Notes: generated by a model from the letters alone, not told the origin. Shown: positions 26,611 through 36,563, counted from the stretch's first letter. The stretch is 64,000 nt of DNA from Micromonospora pisi (GCF_003633685.1 NZ_RBKT01000001.1:3348001-3412000), one strand, 5' to 3'. Numbers and translations: made by a program.

Positions 26611-27417
26611 ATGACTACGACGGCAACGAGGCCGGGGGGTGCGCGTCCGCGCGCCGCCATCGCGGCGAGGACGTTGCGTACCGACCGCTGGTGGTTCGCG
26701 CCGCTGATCACGGTCATCGGGCTCGGCGCCTGGGTCACCTACGCCACGGTCCGGGTGTTCATGCACGACTTTTACTGGGTCGCCGATTATCACTATCTGA
26801 CCCCGTTCTACTCGCCCTGCGTGACCCAGACCTGCCTCCCGGAGGCGGCGCACTTCGGCCGTGTGCTGCCGGGCTGGTGGATCATCCCGGACGCCGCGCT
26901 GACCCTGCCGTTCCTGCTGCTCTTCCGGCTCACCTGCTACTACTACCGCAAGGCCTACTACCGGGCATTCTGGCTTTCCCCGCCGGCCTGCGCCGTCCCG
27001 GACGGGCACGAGACCTACAGTGGCGAGACCCGCTTCCCGCTGATTTTCCAGAACGCACACCGGTACGCGTTCTACGCCGCGGCGGTCATTTCACTGATCA
27101 ATACCTGGGACGCCGTACTCGCCTTCCGCAGTCCCGAGGGCTTCGGTTTCGGACTGGGCAACGTGATCCTCTGGATCAACGTCATCGCGCTCTGGGCGTA
27201 CACGCTTTCGTGCCACTCCTGCCGGCACATCGCCGGTGGCCGGCTCAAGCACTTCTCCAAGCACCCGGTGCGCTACCGCTTCTGGACCTTCGTGTCCAAG
27301 CTCAACACCCGGCACATGCAGCTCGCCTGGATCACGCTGGGCACACTGGCGTTCACCGACTTCTACATCATGGCGCTGTCCGCCGAGTGGTTCGGCGACC
27401 TGCGGTTCATCAACTGA
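26611..27417 (+). CDS. sdhC: Succinate dehydrogenase/fumarate reductase cytochrome b subunit (five-helix type)
   Basis: A 268-residue membrane anchor with five predicted helices (WWFAPLITVIGLGAWVTYATV; GWWIIPDAALTLPFLLLFRL; AFYAAAVISLINTWDAVLAF; NVILWINVIALWAYTLSCHSC; AWITLGTLAFTDFYIMAL) and several histidines able to ligate haem, including H in HDFYWVADYHY, NAHRYAF, CHSCRHI and RHMQL. This is the single-subunit, probably dihaem, anchor found in the Sdh1-type complex of mycobacteria (Rv0249c-like), not the split SdhC/SdhD. It passes electrons to menaquinone. The ATG at 26611 follows AGGGAGACATAGGA. First gene of sdhCAB. Confidence 0.88.
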   Translation: MTTTATRPGGARPRAAIAARTLRTDRWWFAPLITVIGLGAWVTYATVRVFMHDFYWVADYHYLTPFYSPCVTQTCLPEAAHFGRVLPGWWIIPDAALTLPFLLLFRLTCYYYRKAYYRAFWLSPPACAVPDGHETYSGETRFPLIFQNAHRYAFYAAAVISLINTWDAVLAFRSPEGFGFGLGNVILWINVIALWAYTLSCHSCRHIAGGRLKHFSKHPVRYRFWTFVSKLNTRHMQLAWITLGTLAFTDFYIMALSAEWFGDLRFIN

Positions 27418-27426
27418 GGGCCTGAC

Positions 27427-29382
27427 ATGACTACGCGAATCGAACGACACCACTACGATGTCGTCGTGATCGGGGCCGGCGGCGCCGGCCTGCGGGCGGC
27501 GATCGAGGCCCGGCTGGCGGGCAAGCGCACCGCCATCATCTCGAAGTCGCTCTTCGGCAAGGCCCACACGGTGATGGCCGAGGGCGGCGCGGCGGCGGCC
27601 ATGGGAAACGTGAACAGCCGGGACAACTGGCAGGTGCACTTCCGCGACACCATGCGCGGTGGCAAGTTCCTGAACAACTTCCGGATGGCCGAGCTGCACG
27701 CGAAGGAGTCGCCGCAGCGGATCTGGGAGTTGGAGACGTACGGTGCGCTCTTCGACCGCACCAAGGACGGCAAGATCTCGCAGCGCAACTTCGGTGGCCA
27801 CGAGTACCCCCGGCTGGCGCACGTGGGTGACCGGACCGGGCTGGAGCTGATCCGTACCCTCCAGCAGAAGATCGTCTCGCTGCAGCAGGAGGACAAGCGG
27901 GAGCACGGCGACTACGAGGCCCGGATCAAGGTCTTCGCCGAAACCACCATCACCGAACTGCTGCTCGACTCCTCCGGCCCGGACGGTCCCCGGATCGCCG
28001 GCGCGTTCGGCTACTACCGGGAGTCTGGCGAGTTCGTCCTCTTCGAGGCGCCGGCCGTGGTGCTGGCGACCGGTGGGGTGGGCAAGTCGTACAAGGTCAC
28101 CTCGAACTCCTGGGAGTACACCGGGGACGGCCACGCGCTCGCCCTGCGGGCCGGCGCGACTCTGATCAACATGGAGTTCCTCCAGTTCCACCCGACCGGC
28201 ATGGTCTGGCCGCCGTCGGTGAAGGGCATCCTGGTGACCGAGTCGGTCCGGGGTGACGGTGGTGTGCTGAAGAACTCCGACGGCAAGCGCTTCATGTTCG
28301 ACTACGTCCCCGACGTCTTCCGCAAGCAGTACGCGGAGACCGAGGAGGAGGCGGACCGCTGGTACAGCGACCCGGACAACAACCGGCGCCCGCCGGAGCT
28401 GCTTCCTCGCGACGAGGTGGCCCGTGCGATCAACAGTGAGGTGAAGGCGGGTCGTGGCACCCCGGCCGGCGGCGTCTACCTGGACATCGCGAGCCGACTC
28501 CCGGCCGAGGAGGTCAAGCGCCGGCTGCCGTCGATGTACCACCAGTTCAAGGAGCTGGCCGACGTCGACATCACCAAGCAGCCGATGGAGGTCGGGCCGA
28601 CCTGCCACTACGTGATGGGTGGGGTCGAGGTCGAGCCGGACACCGCCGCGGCGCACGGACACGTCCGGGGGCTCTTCGCCGCGGGTGAGGTCTCCGGCGG
28701 CATGCACGGCTCCAACCGGCTCGGCGGAAACTCCCTCTCCGACCTGCTGGTCTTCGGCCGGCGGGCGGGCGGGCACGCGGCGGCGTACGCCGATGGCCTG
28801 GCCTCCCGCCCGAAGGTGGCGGCGACCGACGTCGCGGCGTCGGTGGACCGCGCGCTGGCCCCGCTGGAGCGCCCGGACGGCGAGAACCCGTACAAGCTCC
28901 AGCAGGACCTGCAGGCGGTGATGGGCGACCTGGTCGGCATCATCCGGCGCAAGGGCGAGCTGGAGGACGCACTGGTCCGCCTGGCCGACCTGCGGGAGCG
29001 GGTGGCGAAGGTGGGTGCGACCGGTGGCCGGCGCTACAACCCGGGCTGGCACCTCGCGCTCGACCTGCGCAACATGCTGGTCGTCTCGGAGTGCACCGCG
29101 AAGGCGGCACTGGAGCGGGAAGAGTCGCGCGGCGGACACACCCGGGAGGACTTCCCGAAGATGGCGCCGGACTGGCGCATGGTCAACCTGGTCTGCTCGC
29201 TCGACGGCGACAAGGTACGGCTGGAGCACAAGCCTCTGCCGAAGATGCGGGCCGAGCTGATCCAGCTCTTCGACCGGACCGAGCTGGCCAAGTACCTGAC
29301 CGAAGACGAGCTGGCCGACTTCGACGCGCTCAGCGAGGGTGTCGAAACCGGCGGCGTGCACGCGCAGGAGGCGGGCAAGTAA
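27427..29382 (+). CDS. sdhA: Succinate dehydrogenase/fumarate reductase flavoprotein subunit
   Basis: A 651-residue flavoprotein. The FAD-binding GAGGAGLRAAIEA motif is at the N terminus, the covalent-FAD histidine region reads LFGKAHTVMAEGGAAAAMGN, and the catalytic segment is LQFHPTGMVWPP..GILVTESVRGDGG with the substrate Arg. QPMEVGPTCHYVMGGVEV and SGGMHGSNRLGGNSLSDLLVFG are also diagnostic. It oxidises succinate to fumarate on the cytosolic face. It starts 10 nt after sdhC, and its stop overlaps the sdhB start (TAATG). Confidence 0.95.
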   Translation: MTTRIERHHYDVVVIGAGGAGLRAAIEARLAGKRTAIISKSLFGKAHTVMAEGGAAAAMGNVNSRDNWQVHFRDTMRGGKFLNNFRMAELHAKESPQRIWELETYGALFDRTKDGKISQRNFGGHEYPRLAHVGDRTGLELIRTLQQKIVSLQQEDKREHGDYEARIKVFAETTITELLLDSSGPDGPRIAGAFGYYRESGEFVLFEAPAVVLATGGVGKSYKVTSNSWEYTGDGHALALRAGATLINMEFLQFHPTGMVWPPSVKGILVTESVRGDGGVLKNSDGKRFMFDYVPDVFRKQYAETEEEADRWYSDPDNNRRPPELLPRDEVARAINSEVKAGRGTPAGGVYLDIASRLPAEEVKRRLPSMYHQFKELADVDITKQPMEVGPTCHYVMGGVEVEPDTAAAHGHVRGLFAAGEVSGGMHGSNRLGGNSLSDLLVFGRRAGGHAAAYADGLASRPKVAATDVAASVDRALAPLERPDGENPYKLQQDLQAVMGDLVGIIRRKGELEDALVRLADLRERVAKVGATGGRRYNPGWHLALDLRNMLVVSECTAKAALEREESRGGHTREDFPKMAPDWRMVNLVCSLDGDKVRLEHKPLPKMRAELIQLFDRTELAKYLTEDELADFDALSEGVETGGVHAQEAGK

Positions 29383-30425
29383 TGGGTACGAAGCGCCACT
29401 TCAAGGTCTGGCGGGGCGACGACCAGGGCGGTGACCTGCAGGACTACCAGATCGAGGTCAACGAGGGCGAGGTTGTCCTCGACGTGATCCACCGGTTGCA
29501 GGCCACCGAGGCACCCGACCTCGCCTGCCGCTGGAACTGCAAGGCCGGCAAGTGCGGCTCCTGCTCGATGGAGATCAACGGCATGCCCCGGCTGGGCTGC
29601 ATGACGCGGATGTCGACCTTCGAGGAGGCCGAGACGGTCACGGTCACCCCGCTGCGGACGTTCCCGGTCATCCGGGACCTGGTCACCGACGTCTCGTTCA
29701 ACTACGAGAAGGCCCGGGAGACCCCGGCGTTCGCGCCGCCGGCCGACCTCGCCCCCGGTGACTACCGGATGAAGCAGGTCGACGTCGAGCGGTCGCAGGA
29801 GTTCCGCAAGTGCATCGAGTGCTTTCTGTGCCAGAACACCTGCCACGTGGTACGTGACCACGAGGAGAACAAGGTCGCGTTCTCCGGCCCGCGGTACTTC
29901 ATCCGTGCCGCCGAACTGGACATGCACCCGCTCGACAGCAAGACCGACCGCAAGGAGTACGCACAGGCGTCGCAGGGCCTCGGCTACTGCAACATCACCA
30001 AGTGCTGCACCGAGGTTTGCCCCGAGCACATCAAGATCACTGACAACGCGATCATCCCGATGAAGGAACGCGTCGTCGACCGCAGGTACGATCCTCTTGT
30101 GTGGCTTGGTAGCAAGATCTTCCGACGGGGTCAGACTGACGGCGACGAGACAGGTGCTCGTCCGGATCCGTCAGATGTCCGTGAGCATCACTCCCACGGT
30201 GGCTCCTCCGGCGACCCGGTCGCCGAGGAGCAGGCGCAGCGGGGGGTGAACTGGCACCGTCAGGTGCCGCACCCCACCAGTCCGGTGGTGGACGAGCGGG
30301 GCAAGATGCCGCTCAGCGAGTTCACCTTCGACCGGCCAGCCGCGCCGTCGCCGTTCGGCGACGACGTGTCCTTTCCGCTCCCGGCTGACCACCTGAACTA
30401 CGCCCACCCGGACCAGAAAGACTGA
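29382..30425 (+). CDS. sdhB: Succinate dehydrogenase/fumarate reductase iron-sulfur subunit with long C-terminal tail
   Basis: A 347-residue protein. Residues 1-245 are a normal iron-sulfur subunit: CRWNCKAGKCGSC for the [2Fe-2S] cluster, CIECFLCQNTC for the [4Fe-4S] and CNITKCCTEVCPEHI for the [3Fe-4S] cluster. The family usually stops soon after this point at ~240-260 residues. Here about 95 more residues follow: a charged, His/Gly/Pro-rich tail (DDPSDVREHHSHGG-like region, then VNWHRQVPHPTSPVVDERGKMPLSE) with no domain I recognise. The frame is continuous and codon usage is unchanged, so it is not an obvious frameshift. Start overlaps the sdhA stop by 1 nt. Confidence 0.93.
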   Translation: MGTKRHFKVWRGDDQGGDLQDYQIEVNEGEVVLDVIHRLQATEAPDLACRWNCKAGKCGSCSMEINGMPRLGCMTRMSTFEEAETVTVTPLRTFPVIRDLVTDVSFNYEKARETPAFAPPADLAPGDYRMKQVDVERSQEFRKCIECFLCQNTCHVVRDHEENKVAFSGPRYFIRAAELDMHPLDSKTDRKEYAQASQGLGYCNITKCCTEVCPEHIKITDNAIIPMKERVVDRRYDPLVWLGSKIFRRGQTDGDETGARPDPSDVREHHSHGGSSGDPVAEEQAQRGVNWHRQVPHPTSPVVDERGKMPLSEFTFDRPAAPSPFGDDVSFPLPADHLNYAHPDQKD

Positions 30426-30452
30426 TCCGGGGCGTATTCAGCCCGTACGCGT

Positions 30453-30490
30453 ACTGAAGGCTCGGCGGCAGTAGCCGCCGAGCCTTCAGT
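30453..30490 (+). terminator. Perfect 17-bp hairpin terminator after sdhCAB
   Basis: Arms ACTGAAGGCTCGGCGGC (30453-30469) and its exact complement (30474-30490) are separated by AGTA, 28 nt beyond the sdhB stop. The next gene points the opposite way, so it could serve both directions. Confidence 0.8.
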
Positions 30491-30604
30491 GGTATTCCGG
30501 GCACAACTCCCATTCAGGCACGATCGCCGTTCCAAACCATTTTTCGGGACGTCGACGTGATCGGGCCTTGTTATCGCGTATGACGTCGCATTTCCCCCGG
30601 CGTG

Positions 30605-31069
30605 TCAGAGCAGGGGCCGCAGGGCGGCCACGATCGGCTCATCCGCGGGCAGCCAGGCCACCGAGCCGAGTTCGGCCGCCGTGAGCCAGCGCAACTCCGC
30701 GTGCTCCAGCCGTTGTGGCTGGTCTCCACCGATGAGCCGGGCCTGGTAGACCCGAAGTACCGCCCGGCCGTGGGCGAGCGGCACGTCCGCACCGACCCGC
30801 TCGCCGACCTCGATCCGGACGGCCAACTCCTCCATACATTCGCGGATGAGTGCGTCGATCTCAGTTTCGCCGGATTCGACTTTGCCGCCCGGAAACTCCC
30901 ACTTGCCGGCCACTTCCGGCGGCTTGGCCCTGGCGCAACCGAGCACCCGTCCGTCCTCGATGATGGCCGCACCGACAATTACCCTGCTCTTTCGCTTTCC
31001 GTAATCAGTCGACTCGCCGCTGTAACCGGCACTCTCGTCCCCACTCGCCCGTTCGGTCTGCACGGGCAT
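30605..31069 (-). CDS. Nudix hydrolase (MutT-like (deoxy)nucleoside triphosphate pyrophosphohydrolase)
   Basis: A ~154-residue protein with a complete Nudix box GGKVESGETEIDALIRECMEEL (G-x5-E-x7-RE-x2-EE), preceded by KPPEVAGKWEFPGG. This context is that of MutT/CTP pyrophosphohydrolase-type sanitising enzymes. The N-terminal ~30 residues before VIVGAAIIEDGRVLG are not conserved, and the start is uncertain: ATG at 31069 was chosen, while a longer version from 31153 is open. It is convergent with sdhB. Confidence 0.85.
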   Translation of the reverse strand: MPVQTERASGDESAGYSGESTDYGKRKSRVIVGAAIIEDGRVLGCARAKPPEVAGKWEFPGGKVESGETEIDALIRECMEELAVRIEVGERVGADVPLAHGRAVLRVYQARLIGGDQPQRLEHAELRWLTAAELGSVAWLPADEPIVAALRPLL

Positions 31070-31241
31070 CAACGGTGCCAGATCAATCGGCGGTTCGGGT
31101 GCCGTAGCCCAACCGTAGGGCAAAAGAACACGGAACTGTGGACGTGGACACACCAGCCGGCCGGCGACAGACTAGGGAGCACCGACTAGGACACGGGATA
31201 GCGACGATTTGGCCACAAGCCGGCAACGACGCTTGGGAGGT

Positions 31242-31559
31242 ATGGTGAAGCGTGCTCTATGGCGCAGTCGATCCCAGCGTGACTACCTGACCGACGCGCT
31301 CACCCTCTTGCCCGGCTGGATCCGGGAGGGGCGACAACTCAAGCGCACCCTCATCCTCGACGATACCCAACACGCCGCGCTGACCGAACGCGTCAAGATC
31401 GTCGCAGACGCGGTGCACGTACGTCCAGAGCTCCGGCGTCTCGACGGCCACACCCAGATCAAAATCGGCGCACCGGACGAGGACACGATCACCGAGAACG
31501 TGGTCACCCTCGCCGCCCGGATCGAGGACGTCTACCGCTCGGTCACCAGCGCCGACTGA
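31242..31559 (+). CDS. Pterin-4a-carbinolamine dehydratase-fold protein lacking the catalytic histidines
   Basis: A ~105-residue protein. LPGWIREGRQLKRTLILDD..ALTERVKIVADAVHVRPELRR..TQIKIGAPDEDTITENVVTLAARIE follows the secondary-structure and motif order of the PCD/DCoH family (LPGW-x6-L-x-R, then the HHP loop, then LxTHD, then LA-x2-I). The diagnostic HHP is replaced by VRP and the THD/THE by APD, so dehydratase activity is not expected; a structural or regulatory role is possible. GGGAGG at 31235-31240 lies 1 nt before the ATG at 31242 and 4 nt before an in-frame GTG at 31245, which may be the true start. Confidence 0.6.
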   Translation: MVKRALWRSRSQRDYLTDALTLLPGWIREGRQLKRTLILDDTQHAALTERVKIVADAVHVRPELRRLDGHTQIKIGAPDEDTITENVVTLAARIEDVYRSVTSAD

Positions 31560-31573
31560 CCCACCCGTACCGC

Positions 31574-32767
31574 TCAGGTCGGCGTGGCGGCGGCGCGCGC
31601 CGCCTCACGGACAAGCTGGTTGGCGTCGTCCCGCTGCACCCCGGTCGCCTGCAACAGGTCAAGAGCGGCGGACCTGACCTGCGCCACCACCGCCGCGCCG
31701 GAGAGGGCGACCCCGTGGTCGTAGCCCTGACTCGCGTCGTGCACCGCCCGCAGCACCCGCCTGCGCGCCTCATCCGGCACCCGACCGTGCCGAAACTCGT
31801 CGTGCAGCAGCCGGACCGCCTCGGCGAGGCGGTCGACCGCGACCGGCAGGCAGTCCGGGAGGGGTTCGCCGTCCGCGATCAGGCTGGCCACCCGACGGGC
31901 CAGGCCACGGCTGCTCCACACCGCGTTGTCCATGTGCTCGGCCCCCTGGGTGAACAGGGCCAGCGTCTGGCGGCGATGCCAGCGGGCGGGCGCCAACTGC
32001 ACCACCTCCTTCGCCCCGTCCACTGCCGCCTTGAGGTTCACCAGGTCCGACTCGATGGCTCCGAAGCCATCCACCGCCCGCCCGACGGCGGCAGCGTCGC
32101 GCGCCCTCATCGCCTGCGCGGTCAGGCTCAACTGTCGAGCGAGTTCCTCGATCGGATAGCTCGCGGCACGTTGCACGATCCGACGCGGATTGAACGGCAG
32201 GAGCAGCAGGACCACCACCAGGCCGACCCCGCCACCGATGAGGGCGTCCACGAACCTCGGATACTCCAGCTCACCCACGGTCGGCGACAGGGCCGCGATC
32301 AGCACCGCCGTACCGCCCGCCTGAGCCAGCAGCACACCCCGGCCGCTGATCAGGATCGCCCCGATCACCGCGAGCGTCACAATCACCCCCAACTGCCACG
32401 GCCCCCGGCCGGCGACCAGCATCAACCCGTCGCCGACACCGATGCCCACCGCGACCCCCGCGATCAGGGCGACCGTACGGTGCAGCCGCTGCCCCGTCGA
32501 CGAGGCGATGGTGCCCACGGCGGCAGCGGGAGCGAACACCGGTTGCGGCGTGTTCAGGACCTCGTGCGCGATCCCCCAGGACAGCGCCGCCGCCACCCCG
32601 GCCTGGACTGCGATCATCAGGTTGATCTCCATCTGCCGGATCCGGTCACGCACCTTGGTCCGGCTCGCATCGGCCCACCTGGCGAGGATCTCGTCGACGC
32701 GTCTCGTGGCGGGATCGGCCGGCAGCGCGGGCGGGCGCCGATGACCAAGGTGCCGGAGCGAGAACAT
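31574..32767 (-). CDS. FUSC-like integral membrane protein (aromatic acid exporter family)
   Basis: A 397-residue protein. About six membrane segments occupy residues ~40-200 (MIAVQAGVAAALSWGIAHEV, TVALIAGVAVGIGVGDGLMLV, LGVIVTLAVIGAILIS, VLLAQAGGTAVLIAALSP, FVDALIGGGVGLVVVLLLLP). PFNPRRIVQRAASYPIEELARQL then leads into a long helical cytosolic part. The GTIASSTGQRLHRTVALIAGVAVGI segment matches the FUSC/ArAE transporter pattern. Substrate unknown. ATG at 32767. Its start faces the PH-domain gene across 106 bp. Confidence 0.75.
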   Translation of the reverse strand: MFSLRHLGHRRPPALPADPATRRVDEILARWADASRTKVRDRIRQMEINLMIAVQAGVAAALSWGIAHEVLNTPQPVFAPAAAVGTIASSTGQRLHRTVALIAGVAVGIGVGDGLMLVAGRGPWQLGVIVTLAVIGAILISGRGVLLAQAGGTAVLIAALSPTVGELEYPRFVDALIGGGVGLVVVLLLLPFNPRRIVQRAASYPIEELARQLSLTAQAMRARDAAAVGRAVDGFGAIESDLVNLKAAVDGAKEVVQLAPARWHRRQTLALFTQGAEHMDNAVWSSRGLARRVASLIADGEPLPDCLPVAVDRLAEAVRLLHDEFRHGRVPDEARRRVLRAVHDASQGYDHGVALSGAAVVAQVRSAALDLLQATGVQRDDANQLVREAARAAATPT

Positions 32768-32873
32768 TGCCGGGCTTACCCCTCGCACGCCACCCGAACC
32801 ATGGTTCCTGGCGGAGATCCTGGCGCCATCCGCCGAGGTGCCGCGGTGGCGCGCCGCTCCTACCCTCGGCCAC

Positions 32874-33239
32874 ATGGCCAACAACGTCACATACGACCGT
32901 CGGGAGCAGTTCCAGCAGATCCAGAGCGGCCTGCTCGACGGCGAGCAGGTGATCGCGGTCTACGACGCGATCGGCACCGGCACCGGCTTCATCGGCCTGA
33001 CCAACCGGCGGGTGATCATCCAGGACAAGTCGTTCGTGGGCAAGAAGTTCGCGATCACCAGCATCCCGTACTCGAAGATCACCAGCGTGAGCGTGGTGAG
33101 CAACAAGTCCTGGGGCGGGTCGTTCTTCTCCACCGGCGCGATCGCCATCCACGTCGGCACGCACACGTACGAGGTCGAGTTCCGGGGCGACCAGAAGAGT
33201 CACCACGTACACAACGTGATCCTGCACTACATCTCGTAG
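32874..33239 (+). CDS. Bacterial PH-domain protein
   Basis: A 121-residue cytosolic protein. LLDGEQVIAVYDAIGTGTGFIGLTNRRVIIQDK..SIPYSKITSVSV..GTHTYEVEFRGDQKSHHVHNVILHYI is the seven-strand plus C-terminal helix pattern of the bPH family. Function unknown; such proteins are stress-linked in some bacteria. ATG at 32874. Convergent with ychF, 18 bp apart. Confidence 0.8.
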   Translation: MANNVTYDRREQFQQIQSGLLDGEQVIAVYDAIGTGTGFIGLTNRRVIIQDKSFVGKKFAITSIPYSKITSVSVVSNKSWGGSFFSTGAIAIHVGTHTYEVEFRGDQKSHHVHNVILHYIS

Positions 33240-33257
33240 CGCCCCGGCATCGACGAC

Positions 33258-34343
<1,086 letters not shown>

Positions 34344-34421
34344 GACAAACCAGCATACGCAAGCCTTCGCCGCCACCGCCCGGCGCGCCCGCGCTCCCGG
34401 CCGGCCCCGCCGCCGGGACCG

Positions 34422-34475
34422 GTTAACAAGGGGCCCCTCCTATACAGAAAGCGATAACAAGGGGCCCTTCCTTAC
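34422..34475 (-). repeat. GGAAGGGCCCCTT palindromic repeat, complete copy
   Basis: On the minus strand it reads GTAAGGAAGGGCCCCTTGTT, ATCGCTTTCTGTATAGGA, GGGGCCCCTTGTTAAC. It is nearly identical to the copy at 43058-43113 except for a one-base loss and a few changes in the second arm. It lies between the divergent starts of ychF and the Ada-AlkA gene, so here it is not behind a stop codon. Confidence 0.8.
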
Positions 34476-34530
34476 GGTGAGGTCCGAATTCCGCTAGCAG
34501 GGGGGCATCGGCGCGGGGAGTATCGGTCGG

Positions 34531-36021
34531 GTGGAGTTGGACTTCGAGCGGTGCTACCGGGCGGTCGACAGCCGTGACCAGCGGTTCGACGGCTGGTTCT
34601 ACACCGGCGTACGGACCACCGGGATCTACTGCCGGCCGTCCTGCCCGGCGGTAACCCCAAAACGGGAAAATGTCACTTTCTACCCGTCCGCCGCTGCCGC
34701 CCAGCGGGGCGGACTGCGGGCCTGCCGGCGGTGCCGGCCGGACGCGGCACCGGGCTCGCCCGAGTGGGACGTCCGGGCGGACGTGGTCGGGCGGGCGATG
34801 CGACTGATCGCGGACGGTGTGGTCGACCGGGACGGGGTGCCGGGTCTGGCCGCCCGCCTCGGCTACACCGAACGGCACCTGCACCGGATGCTCACCGCCC
34901 AGGTCGGCGCCGGGCCGCTCGCACTGGCGCGGGCCCAGCGGGCGCAGACCGCCCGGATCCTGATCGAGACCACCGAACTGGGGCTGGCGGAGATCGCGTT
35001 CGCCGCCGGGTTCGGCAGCGTACGGCAGTTCAACGACACCATCCGCGAGGTGTACGCGGCGGTGCCGTCGGTACTGCGGGCGAAGGCCCACCACCAACCG
35101 GCCGGGACCGGCGCGGGCACGGTGTCGCTGCGGCTCGCGTACCGGGCCCCGCTGCACGTGGAGGCGTTGTTCGACTTCCTCTCCCTGCGGGCCCTGCCGT
35201 CGGTCGAACGGGTCGACCACGGGTCGTACACCCGGGCGCTGCGTCTGCCGCACGGTCCGGCGGAGGTGACCCTGACCCCGCTCCCCGGGTACGTCGCGGC
35301 GACGCTGCGCCTGACCGACGTACGCGACCTGTCGCCGGCGGTGGCCCGCTGCCGCCGACTGCTCGACCTGGACGCCGACCCGGAGGCGGTGGACGGCACG
35401 CTCGCCGCCGACCCGGCACTCACCGCCGCGGTCGACGAGGAACCCGGGGTACGGGTGCCGCGTGCCGTCGACGGCTTCGAGATGGCGGTCCGGGCGATCG
35501 TCGGCCAACAGGTCTCGGTGGCCGGGGCCCGGACCGTGCTGGGCCGGCTGGTCGCCGCCGTCCCCGGCCCGGTGGCGGCGCCCGGCCAGCCGGCGGCGCC
35601 CGCCGACGAGCCGCCGGTCGGCGCCCCCGACGCCGAGTCGCCGCTGCGGGCGTTCCCGGCGCCGGCGGAACTGCTGGCCCTGCCGGACGGGGCGTACGGC
35701 ATGCCCGCCGCCCGCCGCGAGACGATCCGTACGGTGGCGCGGGCGGTCGCCGACGGCAGCCTGGACCTCGATCCGGGGGCGGACCGGGAGCGGCTCACCG
35801 CCCAACTGACCGGGCTGCCCGGGATCGGCCCGTGGACCGCCGCGTACGTGCTGCTGCGCGCGGTCGGCGACCCGGACGTTTTCCTCCCCACCGACCTGGG
35901 CGTACGCCACGGCGCGACCGCGCTCGGGCTGCCCGGCACCCCGGCCTCCCTCGCCGACCACGCCACCCGGTGGCGCCCCTGGCGTTCCTACGCCACGATC
36001 CGACTCTGGAGAGCATCATGA
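34531..36021 (+). CDS. Ada-type transcriptional activator fused to AlkA-type 3-methyladenine DNA glycosylase
   Basis: A 496-residue fusion. Residues 5-75 are the Ada methylphosphotriester-accepting zinc domain with C34, C38, C65 and C68 (YCRPSC, CRRC). Residues 85-180 are an AraC-type helix-turn-helix pair (LAARLGYTERHLHRML, LGLAEIAFAAGFGSVRQFNDTIR). Residues ~200-495 are AlkA: an N-terminal domain followed by the helix-hairpin-helix LTGLPGIGPWTAAYVLLRAVG and the catalytic Asp in FLPTDLGVRHG. The protein should sense methylated DNA, activate transcription and excise alkylated bases. It starts with GTG and its stop overlaps the ogt start (ATGA). Confidence 0.9.
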   Translation: MELDFERCYRAVDSRDQRFDGWFYTGVRTTGIYCRPSCPAVTPKRENVTFYPSAAAAQRGGLRACRRCRPDAAPGSPEWDVRADVVGRAMRLIADGVVDRDGVPGLAARLGYTERHLHRMLTAQVGAGPLALARAQRAQTARILIETTELGLAEIAFAAGFGSVRQFNDTIREVYAAVPSVLRAKAHHQPAGTGAGTVSLRLAYRAPLHVEALFDFLSLRALPSVERVDHGSYTRALRLPHGPAEVTLTPLPGYVAATLRLTDVRDLSPAVARCRRLLDLDADPEAVDGTLAADPALTAAVDEEPGVRVPRAVDGFEMAVRAIVGQQVSVAGARTVLGRLVAAVPGPVAAPGQPAAPADEPPVGAPDAESPLRAFPAPAELLALPDGAYGMPAARRETIRTVARAVADGSLDLDPGADRERLTAQLTGLPGIGPWTAAYVLLRAVGDPDVFLPTDLGVRHGATALGLPGTPASLADHATRWRPWRSYATIRLWRAS

Positions 36022-36563
36022 ACGACCTGAACAGCTCGACCACGGGCAGTACGACGGAGCTCAGCAGCGCCCAGGTGGACACCCCGGCCGGACCGTTGAC
36101 GATCCTGGTCAACCGGGACGGTGCGGTCCGCGCCGCCGGCTGGACCAGCGAGGTGGGGACGCTGCTGGCGGTCGTACACCCCAGTCTGCGGGCCCCGGTC
36201 CGGCCCCGCGCCGACCTCGGGGCGGTGACCCGCGCGGTCCGTTCCTACCTCGACGGTGAGCTGACCGCGATCGACGCCGTGGCGGTGGAGCAGCACAGCG
36301 GCGGCGAGTTCATGACCCACGCCTGGCAGACGTTGCGGCAGGTAAAGCCGGGTGAGCCGGTGACGTACACCGGTTTTGCCGAGCTGTCGGGGCGGCCCCG
36401 GGCGGTGCGCGCCGCGGCGGCGGCCTGCGCCCGCAACGCCGCCGCGCTCTTTGTCCCCTGCCACCGGGTGCTGCGCACCGACGGCAGCCTGGGCGGGTTC
36501 CGGTGGGGGCTGGACGTGAAGCGTTGGCTGCTCGGTCACGAGCGGCCATTGACCGGAAGCTGA
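36018..36563 (+). CDS. ogt: Methylated-DNA-[protein]-cysteine S-methyltransferase
   Basis: A 181-residue suicide repair enzyme for O6-methylguanine. The active-site motif PCHRV is present with C148 as acceptor, and the preceding helix-turn-helix reads YTGFAELSGRPRAVRAAAAACARN. It is translationally coupled to the Ada-AlkA fusion, which supplies the Ada sensor domain that Ogt lacks; together they correspond to a split, rearranged Ada/AlkA system. Confidence 0.93.
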   Translation: MNDLNSSTTGSTTELSSAQVDTPAGPLTILVNRDGAVRAAGWTSEVGTLLAVVHPSLRAPVRPRADLGAVTRAVRSYLDGELTAIDAVAVEQHSGGEFMTHAWQTLRQVKPGEPVTYTGFAELSGRPRAVRAAAAACARNAAALFVPCHRVLRTDGSLGGFRWGLDVKRWLLGHERPLTGS

